From contig JAHBMJ010000972.1 in assembly GCA_018398765.1 (NCBI GenBank), positions 1-34,623 on the forward strand: a stretch of DNA of 34,623 nucleotides. The letters run 5' to 3'. Position 1 is the stretch's first letter. Every line of letters begins with the position of its first letter. The notes under the pieces were generated by a model. The model searched no databases and was not told the DNA's origin. It was given only the letters and a program-made list of their open reading frames with translations. Below are positions 1 to 10,813 of the stretch, in pieces. This DNA is from Chromera velia. Its lineage: Eukaryota; Sar; Chromeraceae. The position numbers and the translations under genes were made by a program.

Positions 1-2
1 GG

Positions 3-50
<48 letters not shown>

Positions 51-282
51 GAGAGAGAGACAGAGAGAGAGAGACAGAGAGAGAGACAGAGAGAGACAGA
101 GAGAGAGACAGAGAGAGAGACAGAGAGAGAGAGACAGAGAGAGAGCTAGACAGAGAGAGAGCTAGACAGAGAGAGAGCTAGACAGAGAGAGAGCTAGACA
201 GAGAGAGAGCTAGACGGAAAGAGAGCTAGACAGAGAGAGAGACAGAGAGAGAGACAGGGAGAGAGACAGAGAGAGAGACAGA

Positions 283-314
<32 letters not shown>

Positions 315-641
315 CAGAGAGAGAGACAGAGAGAGAGACAGAGAGAGAGACAGACAGAGAGAGAGCTAGACAGAGAGAGAGCTAGACAGAGAGAGAGCTA
401 GACAGAGAGAAAGCTAGACGGAGAGAGAGACAGAGAGAGAGACAGAGAGAGAGAGAGACAGAGAGAGAGAGACAGAGACAGAGAGAGAGACAGAGGGAGA
501 GAGAGACAGAGAGACAGAGACACAGAGAGAGGGAGAGAGAGAGAGAGAGAGACAGAGAGAGAGAGAGACAGAGAGAGAGACAGAGAGAAAGAGACAGAGA
601 GACAGAGAGAGAGAGACAGAGAGAGAGAGAGACAGAGAGAC

Positions 642-680
<39 letters not shown>

Positions 681-813
681 CCTGAGGAAGGATTCCAAAG
701 AGGGAAAGGGAGAGTTAGAGAGTGAGAGAAAGGGAGAGACAGGGAGAGGGAGGGAAGGAGAGGGAAGGAAGGAGAGGCAGAGGGAGAGAGAGAGAGGGAG
801 AGAGAGGGAGAGG

Positions 814-851
<38 letters not shown>

Positions 852-1140
852 GGGAGGGAGAGGGGGAGGGAGAGGGAGAGGGAGAGGGAGAGCAGAGAGG
901 GAGAGAAGGAGAGAGAGAGGGGGAGAGGAAGAGGGGGAGAGAGAGAGAAGGAGGGAGAGAAAGGGAGAGGGAGAGATGGAGATGGAGGAAGAGGGAGGGA
1001 GAGGGACTCAGAGTCGGATGGAGAAGGAGGAAGAGGGACGGAGAGGGAGAAGGAGAGATCGAGAGAGGGAGAGGGAGGGGGTAGGAGGAGGACAAAGAGA
1101 GGGAGGGGTCCGAAGGGGGGAGAGGGAGACGAAGGCAGAG
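1..1140. repeat. Purine-rich GA low-complexity tract
   Basis: The plus strand is almost pure purine for about 1.1 kb. Positions 1-677 are GAGA runs broken by CAGA. Two patches (about 145-225 and 362-420) have a 16-bp period built on GCTAGACAGAGAGAGA. Positions 720-1135 are GGGAGAGA-type sequence. The long open frames across it encode only Leu/Ser or Arg/Glu strings and are artefacts of composition. No gene is seen here. Confidence 0.95.
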
Positions 1141-1687
1141 GGAGATGCTAGCATTGCCAGGACTCCCAGGAGATGTATTATATCCACATCGATTCCACTA
1201 TTTAATATACATTTGTAAATGACCATTCACAATCATTGCCTCCATCGACCTTGGGAGGGATTCATGGCCTGATCGACCAAAGACCGTTTGCAAACGAAAC
1301 GTGCATGCTAATCGAATTAAGTGCTTGATCGAATTGTCACGTCGTATCTGGGATTTGTTTGCCCAGAGTGACGAAATGCTGTCAATCAAAACCTCAGACT
1401 TTAGCTGATTCAGGCTGTTTCTAAGCAAATTGAGAGCCAGATTGAGAGGCGTTTTGAAATTAATAACTCTTGTTGATGCAGTATAGTAGCAGTACTTCCT
1501 GTAACATGTCAAACTGTTGTTTGTGCATGGTCCAATCGTGGAGCGCATTCGGTATCAGCGTCTCTGGTACTGTCTAGAGTGCCCTTTATATGTGATTTCT
1601 TGATTTCTTTTCATCGAACGTTGTTCAATTCTTTTTTGTTTCTAGCTGTATGATTACAATTGCCAGTGATTTGATACCTAATTATAT

Positions 1688-1719
<32 letters not shown>

Positions 1720-2034
1720 TATTTATAGTGTAAGATTGTTCTATATTGTGTAATATAATTACAGTAAAATCACCAGGATAAACACTGCATATGTACATGA
1801 TCAATAGAAGGAGCGTTTCCATTTATTGTTGATTTGAATCTAGATATGAATAAATGATTACAAATGAACTTGAAGTATAAGGATAGAAATATCGTACATG
1901 GAAGGCTAAGTGTTATATATTGTTTATTATGGCTTGACAAGCTTACAGTTAAATTGATTGATTGCTAGATTGATTGATTCATTAATTAAAATGTAATCCT
2001 CTTCTCCCTCCCCTTTTTCTTCCTGCAGAAGGTG
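1141..2034. other. AT-rich non-coding interval
   Basis: No convincing exon on either strand. It contains an (AT)n stretch at about 1681-1722 and scattered TTTATT/AATAAA words. Because the large element at 2041-11177 is flanked by a target duplication, this stretch was joined directly to the end of the glutamate-receptor gene before the insertion. It is therefore probably the former 3' UTR and downstream region of that minus-strand gene. Confidence 0.6.
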
Positions 2035-2040
2035 TTCATT
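2035..2040. repeat. Target-site duplication, left copy
   Basis: TTCATT directly abuts the left terminal repeat and recurs at 11178-11183 directly outside the right terminal repeat. Flanking TTAA similarity lets the duplication be read as 5-8 bp, so the exact element end is uncertain by about two bases. Confidence 0.75.
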
Positions 2041-2408
2041 AACGTTGTTTGTAGAGTAGATCTAGATGAAAAACCTATGTTCCGAAGATGTTTCCTCTGG
2101 AGGAATACTCAATCACACACACATAGGTACAGGATCTATTCAGGTTCATACAGGTAAAGAGAATATCAATGCTAGATCGATCCAGCGAACTGCTAGAAGT
2201 CCCAATCAAGCTAGCTGAATCCATGAATTTCTGGTGGTTTGGATTTTTCTGATTGCTGCATACCGCGCTTTCTTCTAAAACCCGATTCGAGACCGCGGTG
2301 GCCCGAGGTCCCGAAACGCCGTTATCTGCATGGAGGGTGACTGGCGCCGCCCAGGGTCCAAAACTCTAGGCAGGCCGCCCACCGCGCTGCATGGCCGCGA
2401 CATTCTCA
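2041..2408 (-). repeat. Terminal direct repeat (3' LTR in element orientation)
   Basis: Matches 10814-11177 over its whole length in the same orientation. On the plus strand it begins AACGTTGTTTGTAG and ends CGACATTCTCA. It has a 3-4 nt insertion (CAT within GCTGCATGG) relative to the other copy. Most differences between the copies are transitions. The short open frame at 2330-2539 lies inside the repeat and is not a gene. Confidence 0.85.
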
Positions 2409-2421
2409 ATCCCCTCCATTC
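2409..2421 (-). other. Polypurine-tract-like site
   Basis: On the minus strand this reads GAATGGAGGGGAT directly upstream of the TGAGAATG start of the downstream terminal repeat. That is where plus-strand priming occurs in LTR retroelements. The call rests on position and composition only. Confidence 0.45.
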
Positions 2422-4064
2422 ACTTTTGGCGGGTCCAAACGTGCGAGGAACTCATGGTTTCGAGCTCGTTGCTTTGAGGCCCGCCACATGCAGTCGGAGG
2501 CCGCGGCCGCAATCGATCCTGCTTGCATGTGGGGCTTGAAAATAAATCCTGCAAGGTATAATTATACATCTGTGGCGCGCAGTACGCGCGAATTTCTTTT
2601 TCACGCATGCATGTATATATGGTTTTCTTCACTCTGGTAGACGGATCTTATTCTTTTCAAACTCCCTACCCTTTTTGTATGTGGTTCAAGTGAATGTCCT
2701 CTCCCTTTTGGAAGGCTGAGTGGAAGATGAAAGGGGGGAAAGGGACATAGATACGAGAAGAGCAAATTGAGGTGAGCTTTATCAGCTATACCGCCTTTCT
2801 TCTTGCTTTCCATCTCAAATGCTCTTTCCACTTCATTTCCTGGCTTCCTGTCTCGCTTCTGAGGAAGGACAGGGCTGAGGAGAAAGGAGAAAGGTTGGTG
2901 ATGAGGAAGGGGAGAAGGGGAGGCAATGAGATGGACAAGGAGACGGCGCCAGTTCCGAATCGCATGTCGTCACCAGCTTCTTACTTCCATCATCTACCAG
3001 CAACCAGGTCCGTTCGCATATCTTTCTGGCTTTGTGTATATCATAGAGGATCCTTCAAATGATGACTTGATGGTAAGACAAACCAGTTGGTTGTGTTGAT
3101 TGTGATGTGAGTGGGTGTGGTAGTGGAGACATCGATTTGTTCATTCACAAACACTTTCATTCACGCTGTCTTCAAGGATTGTGTGATGTTATGGTACCGG
3201 GGACGAAGGGATGGAAAGAAAGGGGGGAGCGTCAGGAAAGGGGAAGTCAGGAAGCTCTTTTTTTTGTTAATCTTCCAGCGAGAGAGAGAAAGCCATGCTT
3301 GACAGTTGTGAGAAAGGGAGGGCGGCATGGGGGAAGGGAGGTCAGGTCAGCAATTTCTCTCAAGTTTAGAGTGATTACGCAAAGAAAAACGAACTGGTAG
3401 AGCGAAAAGGGCAAGATACCAGGATCAGCAGACAAACAACAAAAGGAAAAGAAAGACTAGAGCCACTTTTTTATCAAGTGGCGAAGGAATTCCATGGATT
3501 AAACTCCTTTGAAAGCGGGGATGAGAAAGGGGAAGGGGAACATGAAGACCATGCATGCTTACATGAATTTTCTTGTCTCACTCAGCACATTCATATGTCT
3601 TTCGACTGCAGGTCGTGAGGAAAGACTGCAGAGCTTCGAGCCGCAGCTGTTGGTACATCGTTGTCAGTCCTCTTTATTCTTCCTGACACCTACATGATCG
3701 GGAAGGAAGGAAGGGGAGACATAATATTATGGAGACACAAGAGGCATGGACTTGACCGGTTAGTGCAAACTCGACGTGGTCATCTCGTTTCATCTCCCTG
3801 CTTCTTTTAGACTACTCTTTCTTTCTTCTGACAAAACTGAAGAAAAAAGCGAACCTCTAAAACAAACACAGAACAGTCCAAATTTAAATGCAAAAACAAC
3901 TCCAGTGGTGAATCCATTTCCTCCAGCTTTCTTTCTTTCGAATCCAATCTCGACAAAAATGTTGATGCATGCTGCTATTGGGGAGTCTTGCACAATTGGT
4001 GGGGGGACACTTAGTGCTTTGACGTAGACTCCTTTGGAGGCATTTTCCTTTTTGCAGTATTGTC
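2422..4064. other. Element interior without recognisable gene
   Basis: Mixed purine-rich and T-rich sequence. The longest open frames (about 60-120 codons, both strands) show no domain, no consistent splice framework and no similarity that I recognise. In element orientation it is the distal part between the last decayed frame and the 3' terminal repeat. Confidence 0.55.
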
Positions 4065-6380
4065 GGTAGCAGTCGAGATCAGAGTCTAAGAAGAGAAGGC
4101 ACAGAGAGAAACAGGATTCTTGCTTGGCCTGAGAGCCGACCACCAGGAACATTCATGTATTCGTCCTGCCTGTGTCCGCATAAGAGGAGAAGAGGGAGAG
4201 AAGACACGTATTGGCTGGGAGCAAGAGTCTGCTAACAGATGGATAGGTTCGACTGACAGTCTCACACTTTCTTTTCTTCGTCATGGTCTTGCAGGAATCA
4301 AATGTTTTTTTCTTTTTCACATGCATGTATGCATTTATGTACGTAAATTCATTCATTGGGAAGAGAGAAGAGAGTGCACAGTGGGACAGAAGGATAAATG
4401 ATCAATCCTTTATTCAATCAGGCATGAGAAGAGAAGTGGCAGAGAAAGGAAAATTTTGAAGAGAAAAAACGTGACTTGATTGGTATAGTTAGCCGTTTCA
4501 AGAGAGGAGAAAGACAAATCATGACAGAAAAGAGGGGGTCTTGGCCAGGTGAAGAAGATAAATCAATCAAAATACAGAAAGGAAGAGAAGAGAAAAGAGT
4601 AGAGAAGAGAAGAGAAGAGAAGAGACAGAATCAGTCTGCCAGGCAAAGGGTGGGGGGTCGTCCCCATCCCTTCATACCGTTAACTCATTCGGTCTTTATT
4701 TTGGCATCTGTCTGTATTCCCTCTTTTTTCATCCGGAGTAAAGGCATAGCGCTTCGTCGCGCCGCCCCTCCTTCACTTTATGATTCTATGTAGTCACGCT
4801 CCAATGGAGTGACCGAAAAAAGGGCATGCAGGTTTGTTTGCGTGAAGGAAAAAAAATACAGTGAGAAGGGGCACCTTATTCACTTTGTCAATGTTTTTGC
4901 GGGAGATCGCCCTTCCTTCACTTTATTCATTCTTTTCAATCTCTTTTTTAAGTGCCCCTCCTCCACTTTATGACTCGTGTGGAATTTAAGTGGAGGTTGA
5001 ATAGGGGTTGCGCAGATGCAATGAGAGAAGGAAAAAATAAAAGAACAGAAGCGAGCACATACATTCAAAGAAAGGGGAGCAGACATTCAAAAGGGTCATT
5101 CATTTTCAATGCAGTACTGCCAGGCCTTGTTGATGTACACAATGAGAGAGAAGAATGCATGAATAGGAAGAGAGGAGCGTCGTTTTGTAGGTTTGCAGGC
5201 AGCAGTTAATATTAGACTCTAGGAAGGAGAGGCAAAGAAAGGCGTAAGAATCTCGCTCAGCCCGAGGGCCGACCACCTTCATCATTCAAAATTTGCCTCT
5301 GCCTGTATCTGCAGGAAAGGAGAAGAAGAAGAGATGAGACCTTTCTTTCGGTGGAGCGCAAGAGTCAGGCAGGGCTTGGTTGGACCCATCGCTTGCTTTT
5401 CTAGATCACGGTCTGTTACAGTAGGAATCAAGTGCATAGTGTTCTTGTTGCTTTCCTTCTTCTTGTGCATTCATACGCTCATAGAAATATTCATTCATTG
5501 GGAGGGGGGGAGGAAATTGTAGAGAAGGGTAGAAGGAAGGAAATGCATTCATTGTAGGACGGTGTGAGAAAGGAGTGAACTAGGGTTCAAACTTGGCATA
5601 ACTTGCAAGTCAGCCATTGCGAGGCAGCTTGACGCTTTTATTCATTGACTCAACCATTCATTAAGAAGAGGTGCGAGAAGACAAAGACAGAAGAAAAGAA
5701 GAGGGAGGAAAGCAAGATAAATGACTTGATACAGCTTTACCAAATGGTCGGCCAGCTCAAGTGGAGAGTAAGATAAGAGATAGAAGGGGGTCCCACGGGA
5801 GAGGAAAGAGAAATCATAGAAAAAGAGAGGAGAAGAGAGGTCAGAATCAGTCCGTCAGGCAAAGGGTGAGGCGTCCCCCTCCCTACTTGCCGATGACTCG
5901 CTCGGTCTTGGTTGTGGCAGCTGTCTGCATTCCTTCTTCGCATAGCGCTACGGCGTGTCGCCCCTCCTACACTTTGTGATCCTCTGAAGTCACTCTCCCA
6001 TGGAGTGACCGAGAAATTTCATGTTATTCTGTCCGTGTGAAAGAAAAACACAGTAAGAAGGGGCCCCTCCTTCACTTTGTCTGTGTGTTTTGTGGGGAAT
6101 CACCCCTCCTTCACTTTATGCATTCCGATGATTCTTTTTCAATCTCTTTTTTGAGCGCCCCTCCTTCACTTTGCGAAAGACGTGAGATTTCAATGAAGGT
6201 TGAAATGGGGTCGTGTGGGCAAGAAAGAAAAGAAGATCAAGGACAGAGGTAAAGAAATGCATTCAAACAAAGAAGAGGAGAAAGTAGAGAGAATCACATT
6301 CATATTGTTATTTTTGCCAGCGCTGGACTTTGTTCATTCAGGCCTTTCATTCATCTATTTATTTACTCATGCAGCTCTTG
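4065..6380. repeat. Diverged tandem duplication, two copies of about 1.15-1.2 kb
   Basis: Copy 1 spans about 4065-5197 and copy 2 about 5198-6380. Landmarks recur in the same order at an offset of 1133-1203 bp: GCAGCAGTTAATATTAGACT against GTAGCAGTCGAGATCAGAGT, CCGACCACC, ATTCATTCATTGGGA, the AGAATCAGTC block, a short hairpin ending GGAGTGACCGA, and TTCAATCTCTTTTTT. The drifting offset shows many small indels, so the duplication is old. No long open frame is conserved between the copies, so it looks non-coding. Confidence 0.7.
4762..6180. repeat. Interspersed 16-bp motif CCCCTCCTTCACTTT, seven copies, with hairpins
   Basis: Copies lie near 4764, 4908, 4953, 5960, 6064, 6103 and 6158, mostly GCCCCTCCTTCACTTTATG with few changes. 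Three are in duplication copy 1 and four in copy 2. Between motifs lies a hairpin with arms like GTCACTC and GAGTGAC at 4793-4813 and 5989-6009. The repeated motif is better preserved than its surroundings. No function is known to me. Confidence 0.6.
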
Positions 6381-7262
6381 AATGGTGCACGTTTGATGAT
6401 CTCAGGCCTGACGAGGCGCTTGATCGGGGTGACAGGATCCGGTATAGATCGTAGCATTTTCTCGTCAACCGCATGCTCATATTTCCTTTCTTTCCTTACG
6501 TTCTGCCTCCACATCGGATGAATACCCTAAGTGATGGCAAGCAGAGCAAGCTTAATGCAAGCGAGAGCGTGCAGAAGTGAAAGGTAGAGAGAGGAGTAAG
6601 GGCCTCCCTTCTCAACTGAGTCAGAAGAAACTGCAGGTGAGAAATGATCCGAATAGATTTATGCGAATTGAGGGGGAAGAGGGTCACAAAGGAAAGAAAC
6701 TTCATCGAAGGGAGAGTTAGAATTACCAGCACTAGCGTAAAGAAAAAAGGGAGGACGGGGGCTGGAGGTGGAGAGAGGAGGAAACATTTGAGACACAACA
6801 AAAGAAGTAAAAAACATCATGGCGTGGATAGAGTCCGAGTTCGTTTCTTTTACTTTTTCTCTGCTTAAAGAAACTACGCTTGGAGCGAGACTGCGAGTGG
6901 CAACGCTGTCCGACCTCTCGATCGAACTTTTCTTTCTTCTCGCAGCCTCGCTCCTTTCTCTTGGACCCGTTTGTTCTTAGGAGGAGAGTGCAGGCGACGG
7001 GTTCATTCTGACGATGATTGAGCCCGTCCTACGCTCTCCTCCCATTTTTCGTTGTTTCCACTCCGTTGAAAGAAAGAAAAAGGAAAACTGTTTGACTGCT
7101 CAGGAACTTGCACAAGGACAGAAGACGAGAAAGAATGAGAGGGGGAAGAGTGGCGAGGAGGAAGAAGAGAAGTGATGATAAGAGGTGAGATCATTCAATG
7201 AAGGAAGTATGGGTATAGAGGATGAAGGAAGCGAAATAAAGACATAATTCTTGGGAGTCGAT
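6381..7262. other. Element interior without recognisable gene
   Basis: No supported coding sequence. It contains purine-rich stretches and small frames on both strands (for example minus 6496-6801) without motifs. It lies just downstream, in element sense, of the gag-like frame that ends at 7273. Confidence 0.5.
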
Positions 7263-7272
7263 TCAAATTTCT

Positions 7273-8461
7273 TTACAGGTCATAGTTGACTAATTCTTCC
7301 TCTTCTGGCTGCATAATCTCCGCAGGTTCCACATTGGAGGCGTTCTGTGGATGTTTACTGAATTGCATCGGCTCTGCAGATTCGTGGGCAGGCGGTTGAG
7401 TCTCAGCGGCTGGCAGTGTCTGACTTCTACCTGCATGGCCATGCTCTTTCAGTGTCCGAATCAAATTCTGCTGAATTCGACTGAAAGCAGGCGTGCTTGT
7501 CTCATTTGATACAGGATCAGGGGCAGGTTCGGATACAGACGCCCCGCACTCTCTCATGATTCTGTTCACATTGTTCACAAACCAGGAGTAAAGGAGACCC
7601 CATTTAAGGTCAACAGGAACTGATACAAGAGTGAGAGTGTTTGTGCGGAACCATTCACTGCGTTGTTCTTTACTGAGCCCGCTGATATATATGATTTGTT
7701 CATGGTATCTTTGCAGAGCATCAGAAGGATGTTTGTGTACATCGTTATCTAGACCGGCAGTTGCAAAGAACACAGAAATGATCGCCGTGGGACTCCAAAC
7801 AGGAGCAGACGGCAGGAGGCGACGCAGTTCAGGACGTAGAGTGGAAGTATTGGGGAGAATGTGTTTGATCAAGAATTTTATTTCCGACTCTACTTCTCTG
7901 TCAAGACGAAGAGCATATTTTTGGAGAGACTCTCTTTTCCATCGATGTACCTTTGATATAATTTCGAAAGGTCACAGCAAGAGAAGATCGAGAGAGTACC
8001 CTTGCATATACGCAGCGATTGCTTCCAGTTCCACGAATGTCAACCTTATCGGAACCATATTTTGCTCTTCCTCAGACCATACCCCCCTCTGAATTTGCAT
8101 ACCAGCAGCACGCAGTTCATGTTGAATCACTTCAGGCTGTAGTTCGATTGCTCTGCGAGGGAAACTATCAAGAGCCCGTTCTATTATATCATTCTATCAT
8201 GTTTCTGCAAACATTTAGGAACTGTCGTTTCTGTTGAGCGACCTTCTCACACAGAAAAGGATTGCCTTTCATTGTTTTTTCTTTTGCCACAAAGAGAATG
8301 ATTTCTTTAGGCACCTGCTTTATTTTTTCTAGGATTTGTTCCACCAATTTGTCGCGGTGACGCAGATCTGCTTCACTTCCCCATTGTCCATCCTTTTTAT
8401 AAGCCCTATGCTCACTAAGTTCGTCTCTCTGGACACTAACTCCCTTTTCTATAAAACCCAT
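7273..8461 (-). pseudogene. Gag-like retroelement protein, decayed (one frameshift, one in-frame stop)
   Basis: Read leftwards from 8461, a frame with sequence such as QVPKEIILFVAKEKTMKG runs to a stop at 8189. The sequence then continues in another frame from about 8190 (IIERALDSFPRRAIELQ), meets an in-frame TGA near 7969, and continues unbroken to the stop at 7273. The last 199 residues are open. They include a helix-rich stretch (LLPSAPVWSPTAIISVFF, SEWFRTNTLTLVSVPVDLKW) and a Pro/Glu-rich tail ending EEEELVNYDL. Helix-rich folding followed by a disordered tail, the position inside an LTR-like element, and strand agreement with the inferred element orientation all suggest a gag or capsid-like role. 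I do not recognise the family. There is no CCHC knuckle. The breaks suggest an inactive copy. Introns are an alternative, but no convincing splice pairs were found at the breaks. Confidence 0.5.
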
Positions 8462-8816
8462 ATGAGCAGACCTAGTGTCAGGCTGGGACTCAGGTAGCTC
8501 TTCCTTTCTTAAAAAGGTAGAAGGGTGATATAACTGAAATTCCTGGCAGGGCTTACCAGAAAATTCGAGCCTGGGATTCCTAACTTAAGAAGTATAGGAT
8601 CCTACAGAAAATGGAGAAAAATTTCCAGAATTCATAGAAAAGACAAGAGGCTTGGGATGATCAGCATAATATAGAGGTGGTTAGGGACAGTGTGGACTTG
8701 CCGGATGGGGGTTAAGAGCTCCAGCGAAAGTGATGGCAGATACGGAAGAGACTAGAGCGTCTTTCTAAAAGAGACTACGATGAGAGAGGCCAAATAAAGC
8801 AGAAAGGGGAACAGGT
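8462..8816. other. Gap between decayed frames of the element
   Basis: No coding stretch is supported here apart from a weak continuation of the minus frame rich in Ser/His/Pro. It may be the degraded joint between the coiled-coil part and the gag-like part of one original protein, because both flanking frames are in the same register on the minus strand. Confidence 0.4.
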
Positions 8817-9022
8817 AAGTGGTGAGAAGAAGGGTGGGAAGAGGAGGAGTGAAAGTGGACATTTCCTTTCGGACAGCCCATAGTCACAGGAGAAGAGGTG
8901 GAGGGATGGAAGGACGGGTAAATAAGGACATTTCCATTTGGACAGTCATCATTCATATGAAAAGAAGTAGAACGGCGGAGGGACGAATGAATCTAGACAT
9001 TTCCATTCGGACAGTCCTTTAA
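8817..9022 (-). repeat. Three tandem copies of a 69-bp unit (23 codons)
   Basis: GACATTTCC starts at 8858, 8927 and 8996, which is exactly 69 bp apart each time, within a shared context of GGACAG and GAGGGA blocks. On the minus strand each unit encodes a variant of CPNGNV followed by a Ser/Pro/His-rich stretch. The period is a multiple of three and the frame stays open through two copies, so the repeat probably arose while the region was coding. A stop lies at 8993 between copies. Confidence 0.75.
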
Positions 9023-9958
9023 GTTATTCAAATAAGAGAATGAAGAAGGATTACAGGAAATTCTGGTCAGTCTCTTAATCTTTCTCTCGTTTCTGTCTCT
9101 GTCTGTCTGTCCTAATCGATCGACTGCCCCCCCCCCTCTTTCATCAGAGGAGGGAGACGGCCCAAAAGAGGTTTTCGGGGGAGGATCAATCTGCAGAGGG
9201 GGAGCAGGATCGAAAGAGCGAGTGTGCATTGATTTAGACTGACTCAATAGGTTGCAGCCGTCTCTGCCGCTCAACGCCGTCTCTTGGATCCGATCACATA
9301 TCTCTTTTCCTTTCTTTCTCAGTTCTTCAGTTTCTTTCATCTGCTTTGCTTTTCGCTCTGTCTTTTCTCTTTCCACAATCAGAGCAGCGTCGATACGAGC
9401 GGACTCAGATGAAAAAACAGAACAAAGCTGGGAGAGAGGACATACAACCTGAAGAGATGAAGGGGTGGAGACGGTAAGGCGTGCCTCGATTTCTCTAGAA
9501 CACCACACATCCTTCCATTTCATTTCTTCCAGCTCCTTCAGTTTGTTTTCTTTTCATTCAGCCTTCTGTCTTTCTGCAAGTACAGCTGCGTTGAGGCGAG
9601 CAGATTCAGGTGAAAGAGTGGATTGAAGGAAGCTGGAAACAGAAGGTTGGAAAGAAACCATCACAGACTGTTTCTCTCTCTTTGTTTCTGTCGCATTCTC
9701 GCGATGCAGTTCCTTCTCGTAGCTGTCTCCCTTTCTTTTCTTAGGCATAGAGGCAGAAAAAGGGGCAAAAGAAGAAGAGGATCGTGGGGCTGAAAAACTC
9801 GATGCTGCCACATCGATCTGAAGAGACGGGTCCTGTGATGGTGTAGAGAACGGAAGAGGCAGAACCTTCGGAGGGACCTTCAACTTGGCTTGACTCACCG
9901 GCTTTCCTGGGGAGGCCAGGCCCCACATCTCTCTGCACGGTTCGATCATATGAAGCAA
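8993..9958 (-). pseudogene. Nuclear-type coiled-coil protein of the element, with in-frame TGA
   Basis: Two minus-strand frames, 9958-9554 and 9523-8993, share the same register and are separated by a single TGA at 9554-9556. The product contains a basic PKKRK motif of SV40 nuclear-signal type, Ser-rich linkers, and two related coiled-coil units: SPESARLNAAVLAERQKAE and SSESARIDAALIVEREKTE. In the alignment of the two units the TGA falls opposite an Arg codon, which fits CGA-to-TGA decay. A further in-register frame (10369-10019) lies upstream behind two stops. The function is unknown. The context makes it part of the retroelement's protein, possibly the N-terminal portion of the gag-like polypeptide. 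Confidence 0.5.
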
Positions 9959-10029
9959 AGATGAGACAAGATGAGATGGAGGAGAAGAAGAAGCTTATGC
10001 AGTGACGGAATCTACATATTATAGAGGGC

Positions 10030-10440
10030 GAGAGAGAGAAGGGGAAAAGGAGACTTGTCTTTCTTCAGTTTCATTGACCGAAGGGTTTGAAGCCTCGAGG
10101 GGATGCAAGTCAGAGGGAGGGAGGAAAAGGGAACGAGAGCTTTTTGCATCTACACCGCCTTCGTTCATGTCGGGAAATGAGTGGGAGTGGGGCAAAATTG
10201 GAGGGAAAGGGGCGGAAGAGGGAAAAAGTGAGGAGACTTGATTCAGCTTTGCTAACAGGCTAGCCGTCTTGAGGGAACGAAAATCAGACAGAGGTGGAAA
10301 AGGCGAACGAAGGCTTTCTACATCAGCACAGCCTTCGTTCAAGTTGGGAAAAGAGCGAGCATGGTTCAAAAATGGAGAGGAAGAGGGAAAAATGGAGGAG
10401 ACTTAAGTCATCACTGCCGATCGGCCAGCCGTCTCAAAAT
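10030..10440. repeat. Tandem repeat, about 165-183 bp, two and a half copies
   Basis: GGAGACTT recurs at 10049, 10232 and 10397. Between these points the blocks AGCCGTCTTGAGGGAACG, GGAAAAGG(C/G)AACGA and GCCTTCGTTCA recur in order. On the minus strand the units encode similar peptides (SFPNLNEGCADVE and SFPDMNEGGVDAK), so this is a protein-level repeat as well. The minus frame 10369-10019 covers both full units and ends in TAA. Confidence 0.7.
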
Positions 10441-10795
10441 TAGAAGTAGGCGGAAAAAATGAATGGTGGCCTTCATTTCCTAGCTTCATTTCTGGGTGAA
10501 AGAGAGGGAGAACGATGTCTCACTTCAGTGGAAGGAGAGTTTTCATGAATAGTTGGCATAAGAGAAGGAGGGACTGACTCGCTCCGAAGAGCAGACGTAC
10601 CATCTCTCTCTCTTTCTTTTTCTTTTCTCTCTCTCTCTTTCCTTCGCGTCTGCATGGAAAAAGAGGAGGGAGGAAAGAGGTGATGACTCACTGATAAATG
10701 GCTGAAGGACTCCAAACTTTAGCCAATAGAAAGAATTAGAAGGTTATTTTTTGGAAGAAGTGGACGCAGTCAAACGAAACCGAAAATCGATCGTA
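10441..10795. other. Leader region of the element, no gene supported
   Basis: In element sense this is just inside the 5' terminal repeat. The minus frame 10715-10473 is Arg/Glu/Lys-rich (RRKERERKEKERERDG) and could be an eroded coding exon, but it has no clear start, domain or register with the frames downstream. Confidence 0.4.
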
Positions 10796-10810
10796 GCTGG
10801 GTCACCACCA
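10796..10810 (-). other. Primer-binding-site-like sequence
   Basis: On the minus strand this reads TGGTGGTGACCCAGC, starting 3 bases after the end of the 5' terminal repeat. LTR elements normally carry TGG plus a tRNA 3' complement at this spot. The matching tRNA was not identified. Confidence 0.35.
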
Positions 10811-10813
10811 TTT

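Noticed and set aside
414-1226. Open frames on both strands in the left GA-rich region
   Set aside because: Pure Leu/Ser or Arg/Glu/Gly low-complexity products with no start context or domain.
2284-2294. GATTCGAGACC in both terminal repeats, close to a Pol III B box, suggesting a tRNA-derived SINE
   Set aside because: No convincing A box upstream, and the paired direct repeats with a shared outer target duplication explain the two copies better as ends of one element.
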